Shown piece by piece: positions 21,401 through 29,989 of a stretch of DNA of 64,000 bases. The position numbers were made by a program, and so were the translations under genes. Each line of letters begins with the position of its first letter. Positions within the stretch are counted from its first letter, which is position 1. The notes under the pieces are model-generated. The model saw nothing but the letters and a program-made list of their open reading frames with translations, was not told where the DNA came from and made no database searches. This stretch comes from Candidatus Poribacteria bacterium (GTDB lineage Bacteria > Poribacteria > WGA-4E > WGA-3G), in contig JAJDUH010000071.1 in the NCBI GenBank assembly GCA_022826805.1, positions 16,947 to 80,946 of the forward strand. Reading direction: 5' to 3'.

Positions 21401-22591
21401 GCCGAGAGGTTTGCAACTGAAACACCGTTCCTTTCAATGTTTACATTCCCAACGCTCGAAAGCACCAGTCTCGATTTAGATGTTGAACTCGGAAACTTTT
21501 TTAGAGAAGTCTATCGAGGCAAAGCCGGTGAGGAAAGAGACGTATTTCTACAGACAGTGGACCTTGGGTTTGATGTTCGTAAGCAATCAACGCTCCTGAT
21601 TACACCGCTCCGCGAACTCCAGTTAAACCTTTATCTCAACACAAACGCTATCTATCATGACCGGGATCAAGCGCAGAATAGGAACATTGTACGTGGGGTT
21701 TACAGTATCAACGCAAACGCTACAAATACCCTCTTCCGCATCTTCGACGTTAGTTATATCCCCGGACTGCGAAAATTGCGCCACGAAATGCAGTCATCGC
21801 TCCGCTTTGATTATCAGCCTCCAGTTGACGAGAATGATGACCTCTATCCTTTCGGACCCAGCACCTATTTCTATGAACGAAAGATGCTTACGTATAACTT
21901 CAATACAGGCATTGAAATCAAGACCCCACGAGGTCAATCACCACACCGTGTCTTATATTTTGATACACGGCTTACCGCTGATTTTACTGATTTTGACCCC
22001 TTATATAAGCGTAAGTATGAGCCTATTGAAAGCGATTTTACATTTATACCGCTCCCCAGTCGAAATCTAAACGTTACGGTACGCTTTACCCACGACCCAA
22101 ATCCACATCCAGTTGACGAAAAACAATTCAAAATGGTCGGTTTTCGTTCCAATATCCGGTACACACGACAGAGTTGGAATGTCAGCATTGGAAGTTCCTT
22201 CAGCAAACGTCACACCTCAAGGAGAGCCTCCCGTTCTATCACTGCTACTGGACGCTACCGTTTCAGCCGCAATCTTGAATTTGATGTCAGTCTCATCTAT
22301 TATCCGATTGAGAGACAGTTTTATTCACAGCGCATTATGATGACACGGAATCTTCACGATTGGAATCTCCGCATCTCTTGGAACCGTATCGGTATTAAAC
22401 GCGACGACTCGCCTTACAACAACGTCCGACAAGATTTCACATTCCAGGTTAGTCTGATTCAGGAGCCAGCAATTTCAATGGGTGTTGGCTATGATGCTAC
22501 TACTGAAACTTGGGGGGTCCGAACTGTACCGTCAGGCATGCCTTACAACGCCTTTGGTGCCGGGAGCTCACTCGGTCGGTCTTATTTCTAA
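18431..22591 (+). CDS. lptD: LptD (OstA) outer-membrane LPS-assembly protein with an internal parvulin-like region and a long Glu-rich linker
   Basis: OstA-like region (VSLHGNALVKFEDVILRADHIWADFDDNLMRASGNV; TTCSLEHPHYYFSV). Inserted DFAQIAQSNSDHSDTRYEGGDIGFL...AFALQEGEISSVVQTESAFHILKA. C-terminal barrel-like beta strands. Confidence 0.88.
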   Translation: MKKSQPDLPTYNQHRYSKKRCLGTGNAASRRRSVLVNFLSISRISVGILAVVCFFSPLQVLIAQEEPQQEQAPAQTPAEETQEPDAAEGTQEEAPAQTPADGTTQEPDATEETEEEGSVSERLNPETDVPEEGTVIGDGDNVSMVDNFVSLHGNALVKFEDVILRADHIWADFDDNLMRASGNVHLKVGDEETYSDELVFNLENKKGIARDGFTYSDPWYFGGSEIFKIEENKSYVRGATLTTCSLEHPHYYFSVTEVIVRMNEELIAKNIVLRIGGFPLFYFPAIRRDLRKGKIAKIIVKVGTDSYQGPYLSIIQPLVRKRRYDAALLYDRSARRGQGVGFEGKYRFNDTKFQEIHIPIPPDATPNQRTKLEEKAQELQDRLDGEYDRYWLKQLFLEYKITDDDVKRAKERAEEIRTQTLEEAADFAQIAQSNSDHSDTRYEGGDIGFLVPGETDEDGNPKLDPVLEEAAFALQEGEISSVVQTESAFHILKADRVIDVYGEREVKLRRIDINITASEETETMLRELADDLLLHAHEGETFEALKERAEVLSDYVNTTLTEINEGEGMMLNEMASSWQYSVRRMENPGDVTERRPVSTPEGLYIFQLIEKEQTPSFEALAEGFEAEWDAFYEDIMNPAPEETDEDTDTEESKSGDVEEDTDAPPTVPEATQAIDTTDTDTEIQNAEVVTPEDEQEDEAQEEIQETETTENQEGVAPQEETQEAEATEPEGEQESESQEGTEDAEAAKLEGEQEGEAQDEDVTDSDEEAEEEEAEEGVYRKHGFRGRWEDPSAVASEAQRLYAGDHSTRPIRTSKSFRLIKIDRKRAYRGDIYLYGADRYSYERQNATRIGRSWIMRWAHTQSFFTPWDSREAGRRPISFNGRTELRALNYKEELQLPGESTLNTFGILTYGTAFSAFSPQDVDEDGNLRFSRETIGDFTGRLEVRHIHDFTDEGTPSLQKLPQLTLNFSRMRLSAFPLFETLNDGMLSIAERFATETPFLSMFTFPTLESTSLDLDVELGNFFREVYRGKAGEERDVFLQTVDLGFDVRKQSTLLITPLRELQLNLYLNTNAIYHDRDQAQNRNIVRGVYSINANATNTLFRIFDVSYIPGLRKLRHEMQSSLRFDYQPPVDENDDLYPFGPSTYFYERKMLTYNFNTGIEIKTPRGQSPHRVLYFDTRLTADFTDFDPLYKRKYEPIESDFTFIPLPSRNLNVTVRFTHDPNPHPVDEKQFKMVGFRSNIRYTRQSWNVSIGSSFSKRHTSRRASRSITATGRYRFSRNLEFDVSLIYYPIERQFYSQRIMMTRNLHDWNLRISWNRIGIKRDDSPYNNVRQDFTFQVSLIQEPAISMGVGYDATTETWGVRTVPSGMPYNAFGAGSSLGRSYF

Positions 22592-22643
22592 TACCTGACG
22601 CTGCCTAATAAGTGCAGTTGGAAACCAACCGAACCACCAAGCC

Positions 22644-22684
22644 AGAAAATGTTGCAAGGATTTTGGAGGATACGGTATAATATC
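22644..22684. repeat. relic copy of the hsdM 3' terminus
   Basis: GAAAATGTTGCAAGGATTTTGGAGGATACGGTATAATATCAA nearly matches 28001-28040 and encodes ENVARILEDTV*, the hsdM C-terminus. Confidence 0.75.
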
Positions 22685-22788
22685 AAAACACTGAAATTCA
22701 CATTACACCTTCAGATGGAACAGCCAGACACCAGCGAGTTTTTGTAACGTAGCGACGCCTCGCTTCGCTTTAGCAGGGAAAAACTCTA

Positions 22789-23562
22789 ATGCTACTCAAT
22801 GACCGTATCTGCATCATAACGGGTGGGAGTTCAGGTATCGGACGCGGCATCGCACTCGAATTCGCACGCGAAGGCGCCAAGATCGCTATTGCCGATATAC
22901 AGGAGGCACCGCTTCGCGGCAAATACCACGAAACCGAGGTCACAACGCCAACTGTTGAAGAAATCGAAAAACTCGGAGCGCAGGGGATATTCGTCCAAAC
23001 CGATGTCGCCGACGCATCACAGATCGCACACGTAATCCAGCAAACCGTCGAACACTTCGGTGGACTTGATGTCCTTGTCAATAACGCCGGCATCCACATA
23101 CCGGGGGGCGCACAAGAACTCTCTATCGCCAACTGGGACAAAGTCGTTGGTGTTAACCTTCGCGGCATCTTCGTCGCAACGAAACTCGCACTCCCACATC
23201 TGAAACAGTCTAAATTCGGGCGGATTATCCAGATCGCCTCGGTTCACGCCTACGGAGGCGGCGCGGGACCTGCGTATGCACCTGCCAAGTCGGCTGTCGT
23301 TAACATGGTTCGCGATACAGCATTAGAAATCGGACAATTCGGCATAACCGTCAATGCCATCTGTCCGGGTTATATCGAAACAGCAATCCAGGATTACCTC
23401 ACACCCGAGCAGGTTGAAGAGGCATTAGAGAAAACCGCTTTACCACGATTCGGTCTGCCCAGAGACATCGGGCGCGCCGCTGTCTTCCTTGCCTCCGACG
23501 ATGCCGAATGGGTCACTGGTGCTTCTCTCCTCGTGGACGGCGGATTCGCCGCTGGCGTGTAA
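22789..23562 (+). CDS. short-chain dehydrogenase/reductase (SDR)
   Basis: TGGSSGIGRGIA, NNAG, YAPAKSAVVN, C-terminal VDGGF. Confidence 0.93.
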   Translation: MLLNDRICIITGGSSGIGRGIALEFAREGAKIAIADIQEAPLRGKYHETEVTTPTVEEIEKLGAQGIFVQTDVADASQIAHVIQQTVEHFGGLDVLVNNAGIHIPGGAQELSIANWDKVVGVNLRGIFVATKLALPHLKQSKFGRIIQIASVHAYGGGAGPAYAPAKSAVVNMVRDTALEIGQFGITVNAICPGYIETAIQDYLTPEQVEEALEKTALPRFGLPRDIGRAAVFLASDDAEWVTGASLLVDGGFAAGV

Positions 23563-23580
23563 AGAACCCTATCTCTTCTG

Positions 23581-23671
23581 TAGGAGGCGGTGAATGCCCG
23601 GTGAAGTCCATAAGCACTTCATACCCGGTGAAGCCTTTATAGGCTTCATACCGTTGATTTGATTCTGATTT
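23581..23671. repeat. intergenic hairpin array (CCCGGTGAA-stem-TTCATACC units, GTTGATTTGATTCTGATT tail)
   Basis: GAAGTCCATAAGCACTTC and GAAGCCTTTATAGGCTTC palindromes with the conserved tail; same family as 1340-1490 and 57517-57650. Confidence 0.7.
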
Positions 23672-23684
23672 ACGCGGCAAAATT

Positions 23685-23706
23685 TGTCTTAGCTTTACAT
23701 TTCCCG
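23685..23706. repeat. 22-bp repeat TGTCTTAGCTTTACATTTCCCG (copy 2)
   Basis: Identical to 10127-10148. Confidence 0.7.
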
Positions 23707-23730
23707 ACTTTTTTCATAAAGGAACACGAT

Positions 23731-24534
23731 ATGCAAGCAAACCAATGGGGCACAATCCGTTTTACAGATAAAGTCGCCCTAATAACAGGTGGTGCCTCCG
23801 GTATCGGCAGAGCAACAGCGAACCGACTCGCAGCCGAAGGCGCACGCGTCATCATCGCCGATATCAACGCCGACATGGCAAATAAGGCTGTCTCTGAAAT
23901 CCAAGCAGCAGGTGGGAAGGCACTGTTTATCGAAGTCGATCTCGCTGATGACGAGAGCGTCATCGCCGCCGCAAGTACTGTTGCCGAAAAGTTTTCCGCC
24001 CTTCACATTCTTGTCAATAATGCTGCTATCGCCGGAGGTGGCAGAATTGAGGACGGCGGTTGGGTTTCAACTTGGGGACCCGAAACCTCAATCGGTCTCC
24101 GCGGTTGGGTCGTCATCACACAGCACCTATTACCTCTCTTAAAACAGGAAGGTGGTGCCATCGTCAATCTCTCATCAGAGGGCGGATTCCTCGGCAGACC
24201 CGGGGGTTGGGTCTACGATGCCATTAAATCCGCATTGGTCTCTCTCACGAAAACGATGGCGTATGAATTCGTCGAATACGGAATTCGCGTGAACGCCGTC
24301 GCCCCCGGCTGGGTTGTCACAGAGATGCACTTCGGGAGAGCACCCGACCCCGCTGCTCGGAAAAAGGAGTTAGAGGAAACATCCATCACTTCGTGCATCA
24401 TGGGACGTCGATGTGGACCCGAAGAGATAGCATCGGCGATCGCCTTCCTCCTCAGCGAGGATGCCTCCTACATCACAGGTCAGACGATACACGTTGACGG
24501 CGGACGATGGGGGATGTCTGTTAGAAGAGATTGA
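23731..24534 (+). CDS. short-chain dehydrogenase/reductase (SDR)
   Basis: TGGASGIGRATA, NNAA, YDAIKSALVS, VDGG. The in-frame ATG at 23731 is preferred because the longer ORF runs into repeat DNA. Confidence 0.93.
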   Translation: MQANQWGTIRFTDKVALITGGASGIGRATANRLAAEGARVIIADINADMANKAVSEIQAAGGKALFIEVDLADDESVIAAASTVAEKFSALHILVNNAAIAGGGRIEDGGWVSTWGPETSIGLRGWVVITQHLLPLLKQEGGAIVNLSSEGGFLGRPGGWVYDAIKSALVSLTKTMAYEFVEYGIRVNAVAPGWVVTEMHFGRAPDPAARKKELEETSITSCIMGRRCGPEEIASAIAFLLSEDASYITGQTIHVDGGRWGMSVRRD

Positions 24535-24604
24535 ATCTATTTTCTCTGGAAGCCTCTAATAGCAATTGGTAGGTGTGCATTCAACTGCAGCTGACAACAA
24601 TATT

Positions 24605-24629
24605 GGTAGGTGCGGTTTTCAACCGCACC
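24605..24629. repeat. uninterrupted small inverted repeat GGTAGGTGCGGTTTTCAACCGCACC
   Basis: GGTGCGGTTTTCAACCGCACC hairpin; the same two arms flank the array at 57488-57675. Confidence 0.7.
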
Positions 24630-24661
24630 CAATTGAAGACACCTTATCTCCTGCTGGCGAG

Positions 24662-24682
24662 GTGTTTTTGCTTGGGTGTTTC
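24662..24682. repeat. 21-bp repeat GTGTTTTTGCTTGGGTGTTTC (copy 2)
   Basis: Identical to 6198-6218; flanked by GGCGAG and CAACCTCGCC. Confidence 0.7.
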
Positions 24683-24718
24683 CCCCCCAACCTCGCCTAT
24701 GGTGAACGATAATTTATT

Positions 24719-25264
24719 ATGCCAACCAAAACCCACACAACAGCCGTTGTTCTCATCCCACCGGAATCCGCACAACCACCCATCCAAGCCATCCGCCGAA
24801 TCCACGACCGGAACTTCGTGCGATGGATGCCACACATAACCCTCCTCTATCCATTCGCAGAACGTCATGATTTTGGAGATATTACCCCCGCACTCGCAGA
24901 AGCTGCACAACAGGTAGACTCTTTTTGTATTGAACTTGCACGCTTCGACGTTTTCAAACACCGTAAATCGTGTACAATGTTCTTAGTCCCTGAACCAGCA
25001 GACGAAATTGTGCGCTTACACGGTGTACTGATGCAGCATCTACCCGACTATAATGATACCGCGCAGTTTGCCGGTGGATTCCACCCACACCTCTCCGTTG
25101 GACAATTCCAACACCGTTCCCTTGACAGTGAACAACTGCGACTCCAAACCGAATGGCAGCCCGTCCAGTGTGAAATAGAATCCCTTAGCCTTATCTACCG
25201 TTCACCTGAGACAGATGACCGTTTCGTTGTTGCCGAGCAATTTTCCTTCCAGACCAGGAGTTAG
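24719..25264 (+). CDS. 2'-5' RNA ligase/LigT-like (2H phosphoesterase) protein
   Basis: Two HxTx/HxSx motifs: HITLLYPF and HLSVGQF. Confidence 0.85.
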   Translation: MPTKTHTTAVVLIPPESAQPPIQAIRRIHDRNFVRWMPHITLLYPFAERHDFGDITPALAEAAQQVDSFCIELARFDVFKHRKSCTMFLVPEPADEIVRLHGVLMQHLPDYNDTAQFAGGFHPHLSVGQFQHRSLDSEQLRLQTEWQPVQCEIESLSLIYRSPETDDRFVVAEQFSFQTRS

Positions 25265-25266
25265 TA

Positions 25267-26439
25267 ATGAACACAAAAATTTTTCTATCATTCATCGCAA
25301 TTATAGTTGTATCCCTTACTGGATGTGAACGAGTAGAACAGGTGATTGTATCTGATTCGCCCTCGACCGATGCTGTTTCTACTGTTAAAATTGGCGTGAT
25401 TCAGCCCTCAGGGTACTATACCGGTTTTGCCCAAGGTGCAGAACTCGCTCGAACCCAGATCAATAACCGCGGTGGTGTTCTTGGGAATCAAATTGAATTT
25501 ATCGTTATGGATAATCAAGGCACGCGTTTAATCCCGGATGCAGCGGAAAGCGTCCATATCGCAAAAACGCTGATTGCGCAGGAGGACGTTGTTGCAATTC
25601 TGGGACCTATTTTCTCTAACAACTCCGTGCAGGTCGGACCCATCGTCCAGCAACTTGAGCGTCTCATCATTCCCGGCTCCTCGGGTGATCGTGTGACCGC
25701 TGCGGGGAATTTTGTCTTTCTCGTTGTCCCGCCGACATCAGCCCACGGAACGGTAATGGCACAATTCGCTATTGATCCGTCCGAACTCGGTGCAGGGACC
25801 GCCGCGACCTTCCGTCAAACTGAGAGTGCTTACACAGAGAGCCTGACTCAAGCATTTGAGGAGAATTTTCAGAAACTCGGCGGGGAGGTCGTGGCCAGCG
25901 AAGTTTATCGAGTGGGTGATAAAACCTTTGATGCACAACTGACAAACATCAAAGCCGCAGCCCCCGATGTTTTGTATATTGCAGGGGTTATTCCAGATAT
26001 TCACTTCGTGATGGCGCAAGCCAAAGAAATCGGTATTCAAGCAACTTTCCTTGGACCCGGGAGTTGGGATGAATCTCAAAAACTTTTCAACACCTTAGCT
26101 GATAACACTTCGTTGGAAGGGGCTTACTTTACTGCGGATTTTAGTCCAGAATTACCGAATGCAGAGAACTTTGTCCAGGCTTATACAGCCCTGTTCATGA
26201 CCTCGCCAGATAGCGCAGCTGCTTCGGGTTATGATGCCATGTCGTTGTTGGCGATTGCAATCGAAAGCGCACAGACACTAAATCCGTCTGCTATTCGCGA
26301 TGCTCTGGCGAATATCACTAATTATCAAGGGGCGACGTTCATGTCTCGGTACAATGCAAACCGACATCCCGTTAAAAGCGTTGTGATTAACACAATTCGC
26401 AACGAACAAATCGAACTCTACAAAGTTGTTGAACCGTAA
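25267..26439 (+). CDS. ABC transporter substrate-binding lipoprotein (Leu/Ile/Val-binding family)
   Basis: Lipobox SLTGC. IGVIQPSGYYTGFAQGAELARTQINNRGGVLGNQIEFIVMDNQG. Confidence 0.9.
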   Translation: MNTKIFLSFIAIIVVSLTGCERVEQVIVSDSPSTDAVSTVKIGVIQPSGYYTGFAQGAELARTQINNRGGVLGNQIEFIVMDNQGTRLIPDAAESVHIAKTLIAQEDVVAILGPIFSNNSVQVGPIVQQLERLIIPGSSGDRVTAAGNFVFLVVPPTSAHGTVMAQFAIDPSELGAGTAATFRQTESAYTESLTQAFEENFQKLGGEVVASEVYRVGDKTFDAQLTNIKAAAPDVLYIAGVIPDIHFVMAQAKEIGIQATFLGPGSWDESQKLFNTLADNTSLEGAYFTADFSPELPNAENFVQAYTALFMTSPDSAAASGYDAMSLLAIAIESAQTLNPSAIRDALANITNYQGATFMSRYNANRHPVKSVVINTIRNEQIELYKVVEP

Positions 26440-26469
26440 CAACAAACCTTGCCCCAAAAAGGAAATATC

Positions 26470-28035
26470 ATGGACCCTAACCTCACTGAAATCGAGAATC
26501 GGCTCTGGAGTGCTGCCGATGAACTCAGGGCGAATTCACGCCTCCGCGCCTCAGAATACTCTACACCTGTGCTCGGGTTAATTTTCTTAAGATACGCCGA
26601 TCACAAATTCACACAGGTCGCACAAGAGATCGACAGCGAGACCGCTACGGGTAAGCGAAGTAGGACGGATCCGCGAGTGCAGTATCAAGCGCGCGGCGCA
26701 TTCTACTTACCCGATAACGCACGATTTCAATACCTCCTCAATCTGCCGGAGAGTGCGAACATCGGACAAGCCATCACTGACGCTATGAAGGCAATTGAAG
26801 CGGAAAACCCTCAGGTCAACGGAGTCCTACCCAAGACGTACAATCGCCTTGAAAAGAGCACCCTCTTTGAACTCTTACGTATCATGGAGCAGATTCCCAT
26901 GGATATTGAAGGGGATGCGTTCGGAAAGGTCTACGAGTACTTCCTCGGCAATTTCGCTATGAGCGAAGGGCAGCGCGGGGGTGAATTCTTCACGCCTACC
27001 TCGCTTGTTAAACTCATCGTTGAGATTATTCAACCCTTTCACGGTCGTATTCTCGATCCCGCATGTGGTTCGGGTGGAATGTTCGTCCAGAGTGCCGAGT
27101 TTATTCGCAATCATCAGAGCAACGGCAGACGTGGAAACATCAGCATTCACGGCGTGGAACGCGTCGCTGAAACAATCAGATTGTGTAAGATGAATCTTGC
27201 TGTTCATGCGCTTGAAGGCGATGTCAAACAGGCAAATAGTTACTACGAAGATCCGCATGACTGCTGGGGTAGATTCGATTTCGTCATGGCAAATCCGCCC
27301 TTCAATGTAGATCGCGTGGATAGGGAACGGATCAAAGACGATCCTCGGTTTCCGTTCGGTATGCCCCGTGTCGATAACGCCAATTACCTCTGGATTCAGT
27401 TATTCTATAGTTCGCTTTCCGAGTCTGGGCGTGCAGGCTTTGTCATGGCGAACTCCGCAGCCGATGCCCGCGCCTCTGAATTGGAGATTCGCCGCCAAAT
27501 TATCGAATCCAGTGCAGTCGATGTTATCGTCAGTATCGCCTCAAATTTCTTTTATACGGTCACTTTGCCCTGTACCCTCTGGTTTTTCGATAAGTCCAAA
27601 CGGAACAGCGATAGACACGATAAAGTCTTGTTTATTGACGCACGACACCTCTATCAGCAGGTGAGTCGCGCACATAGACAGTTCACACCCCAACAACTTG
27701 AATTCCTCTCTAATATTGTCAGACTCTATCGCGGAGAGGCACCGGAGAATCAGTACGACAGTGCAGATTTCCTCGCCTCAAAATTCCCCGATATAGAGTA
27801 TGTTGATATTCCAGGACTTTGCAAGGTCGCTACGATTGCCGAAATTGAGGCACAAGGGTGGAGTCTGAATCCCGGACGCTATGTCGGTGTCGCCGAGCAA
27901 ACCCGTGACGATTTTGACTTCGCCGAACGATTTATGGAACTCAACGAGGAGTTAGCAGTGCTGAACGCCGAAGCACATCAACTCGAAGAACGCATCGCCG
28001 AGAATGTTGCAAAGATTTTGGAGGATACGGTATAA
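26470..28035 (+). CDS. hsdM: type I restriction-modification system DNA methyltransferase subunit
   Basis: [10 protein letters not shown] (motif I) and NPPFN (motif IV) with an HsdM N-terminal domain. Confidence 0.96.
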   Translation: MDPNLTEIENRLWSAADELRANSRLRASEYSTPVLGLIFLRYADHKFTQVAQEIDSETATGKRSRTDPRVQYQARGAFYLPDNARFQYLLNLPESANIGQAITDAMKAIEAENPQVNGVLPKTYNRLEKSTLFELLRIMEQIPMDIEGDAFGKVYEYFLGNFAMSEGQRGGEFFTPTSLVKLIVEIIQPFHGRILDPACGSGGMFVQSAEFIRNHQSNGRRGNISIHGVERVAETIRLCKMNLAVHALEGDVKQANSYYEDPHDCWGRFDFVMANPPFNVDRVDRERIKDDPRFPFGMPRVDNANYLWIQLFYSSLSESGRAGFVMANSAADARASELEIRRQIIESSAVDVIVSIASNFFYTVTLPCTLWFFDKSKRNSDRHDKVLFIDARHLYQQVSRAHRQFTPQQLEFLSNIVRLYRGEAPENQYDSADFLASKFPDIEYVDIPGLCKVATIAEIEAQGWSLNPGRYVGVAEQTRDDFDFAERFMELNEELAVLNAEAHQLEERIAENVAKILEDTV

Positions 28036-28036
28036 T
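28007..28036 (+). promoter_or_regulatory. putative sigma70-like promoter in the hsdM 3' end
   Basis: TTGCAA (28007-28012), N18, TATAAT (28031-28036), reading toward the DUF433/DUF5615 pair. Confidence 0.4.
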
Positions 28037-28095
28037 ATCAATAACACGGTAGAATTTTGGATCAAGCAATGGAAGATGTGAAAAGGAGGTGCCTC

Positions 28096-28467
28096 ATGGA
28101 ACTAGCAAGTATTTTTGAATTTGTCAACCCCAAAACGATTCGGATTAAAGGAACACGGGTCGGGATTGAAATCGTAATTGAAAAATTTCTTGATGGTGCA
28201 AGCCCGAAGGAGATTCAGGGACACTATCCACATCTGACCCTAAAACAGATCTACGCAACAATTACCTATTATCTGTTTAACAAAAATACCATAGATGCCT
28301 ACATGGAAGCCGACCGTAAGCGGGCGGAAACTGCTTATGAGGTCCAGCGAAAAAACCCACCCTCCGGTGTGAAGCGTCTTATGAAAATAAAAGCACAGCA
28401 GGACGCCCAAAGGATGGCATCCGCGAAGAGTGATAGTGAACAGAGATCAAATTCGCTTCCTTCTTGA
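28096..28467 (+). CDS. DUF433 protein (probable antitoxin)
   Basis: AAAGGAGGT before ATG 28096. RIKGTRVGIEIVIEKFLDGASPKEIQGHYPHLTLKQIYATITYYL is DUF433-like. Confidence 0.8.
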   Translation: MELASIFEFVNPKTIRIKGTRVGIEIVIEKFLDGASPKEIQGHYPHLTLKQIYATITYYLFNKNTIDAYMEADRKRAETAYEVQRKNPPSGVKRLMKIKAQQDAQRMASAKSDSEQRSNSLPS

Positions 28468-28804
28468 TGAAAACACTTCTCATATTATCCGAGATGGCCT
28501 CAGACACAGGCACCCAGAGGTCGAAATTCGCGTTATCGGTAGTGACGGTGTACCCCCAATTGGTACAAAAGACGAGGAAATTCTTGAGTTTATTGAACGT
28601 GAGGCGTACATCCTTGTCTCATCAAATCGAAACACGATGCCTATACATTTGGAAGCACACCTTCAAGAAGGTAGACACATTCCCGGTATTTTGCTCTTGC
28701 GTCCCAGATTCTCTTATAGAGAGATTATTGATACGCTCGAACTCATCTTGTTCGCAGGTGTTCCAGAAGATTTACGGGATCAAGCAGTATATATTCCGTT
28801 TTGA
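28430..28804 (+). CDS. DUF5615 PIN-like protein (probable toxin)
   Basis: IRFLLDENTSHIIRDGLRHRHP near the N-terminus; overlaps the DUF433 gene by ~38 bp. Confidence 0.8.
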   Translation: MIVNRDQIRFLLDENTSHIIRDGLRHRHPEVEIRVIGSDGVPPIGTKDEEILEFIEREAYILVSSNRNTMPIHLEAHLQEGRHIPGILLLRPRFSYREIIDTLELILFAGVPEDLRDQAVYIPF

Positions 28805-28849
28805 CTGTTCATGAATCGTGCACAACCCACGTAGCGAAAAGGATTCACA

Positions 28850-29809
28850 ATGTCTGACGAAACAAAACCTGATTTACCTACAACATCCGAAGGTGCATCA
28901 AATACTGCACTTGATACTGCTACTGATCTGGTTTTGGATGCAACTATTCCTGCGCCAATCAGACAAAATGTGCTAAAGGCTTTGGACAGATTAGGTTCTG
29001 CTTTGATTGATATACCTGTTGGAGCTCTTGAACGGAGATCTTCCGAGAAGCGGGCAGAATCGGAATCGCGCATTAAAATTACAGAGGCAGTTAATGCTCA
29101 AATTGTCCAGCAAATAAAGGTAGACCCAGAATTCCCACAGAGAGCATCAAATACATTTGCGAAGAAAATTCTTCGAGAACAGTACAATCTCGAGAAAATC
29201 TTAGGTTTCGCTACAGATATACTTAAGAGGAAAAAATATGATAATTCAACAAACCAACAGGCTGAAAGTGAAACGGAAAAGTCAATTGACGATGATTGGT
29301 TTAACATTTTCGAGAAAGAAGCAAGTCAGAAAAGTACTGAAGAGGTGCAGCGTCGTTTTGCCCGTGTATTAGCAGGTGAAATTGAGAAACCAGGATCGTA
29401 TTCAATAAAGGCTGTGAAAACCCTCGGTGAACTGGATCAAGAGGCTGCAACATTGTTCAAAAAACTGTGTTCAACGTGTATTGCTTTTGAGAATCTGACT
29501 GATGGATGTGTGCTTGATGCTAGAGTTCTCCCTTTGGGCAAAGAGGACCATAAACAAAAAGGTGAGGTTGGCCGATACAGCTTGAGTTCTTACCAAGAAG
29601 ATGTGCTAATTGAGTACGGGCTAATTCGTTTAATCGAAGAACATTCCTTGTATCCCTATAATTTATGCATAGAGAGTCTGAATAACCCAATGCCTCAGTC
29701 TTTTCGACACCAAGGGCGAGATTGGTTTTTCGATCCTTTCGATCCGATTCAGGAATTTAGGTTTCAAGGTATTGCTTTTTCCATAGTTGCCCGTGAATGC
29801 TCCGAATGA
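28850..29809 (+). CDS. DUF2806-like protein, prematurely terminated relative to the downstream in-frame sequence
   Basis: EEVQRRFARVLAGEIEKPGSYSIKAVKTLGELDQEAA is DUF2806-like. The same frame continues to a plausible C-terminus at ~29968. Confidence 0.7.
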   Translation: MSDETKPDLPTTSEGASNTALDTATDLVLDATIPAPIRQNVLKALDRLGSALIDIPVGALERRSSEKRAESESRIKITEAVNAQIVQQIKVDPEFPQRASNTFAKKILREQYNLEKILGFATDILKRKKYDNSTNQQAESETEKSIDDDWFNIFEKEASQKSTEEVQRRFARVLAGEIEKPGSYSIKAVKTLGELDQEAATLFKKLCSTCIAFENLTDGCVLDARVLPLGKEDHKQKGEVGRYSLSSYQEDVLIEYGLIRLIEEHSLYPYNLCIESLNNPMPQSFRHQGRDWFFDPFDPIQEFRFQGIAFSIVARECSE

Positions 29810-29864
29810 CTCTTTTCTGAAGCAAATACCTCTTGTATTGCTTTTTCCATAGTTGCCCGTGAAT
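29769..29864. repeat. 30-bp direct repeat with 66-bp period at the DUF2806 3' end
   Basis: GTATTGCTTTTTCCATAGTTGCCCGTGAAT at 29769-29798 and 29835-29864. Confidence 0.9.
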
Positions 29865-29989
29865 TGTTCCGCATAGTGGATCAAGAACCTATGCCAGAGT
29901 ATACTAAAGACCTCAAGCAATACTTTGCAGGGCAGAACCTACAAATGGTTGAAGGACCAATCCAATGATTTAAAAACTCATGAAATGCA

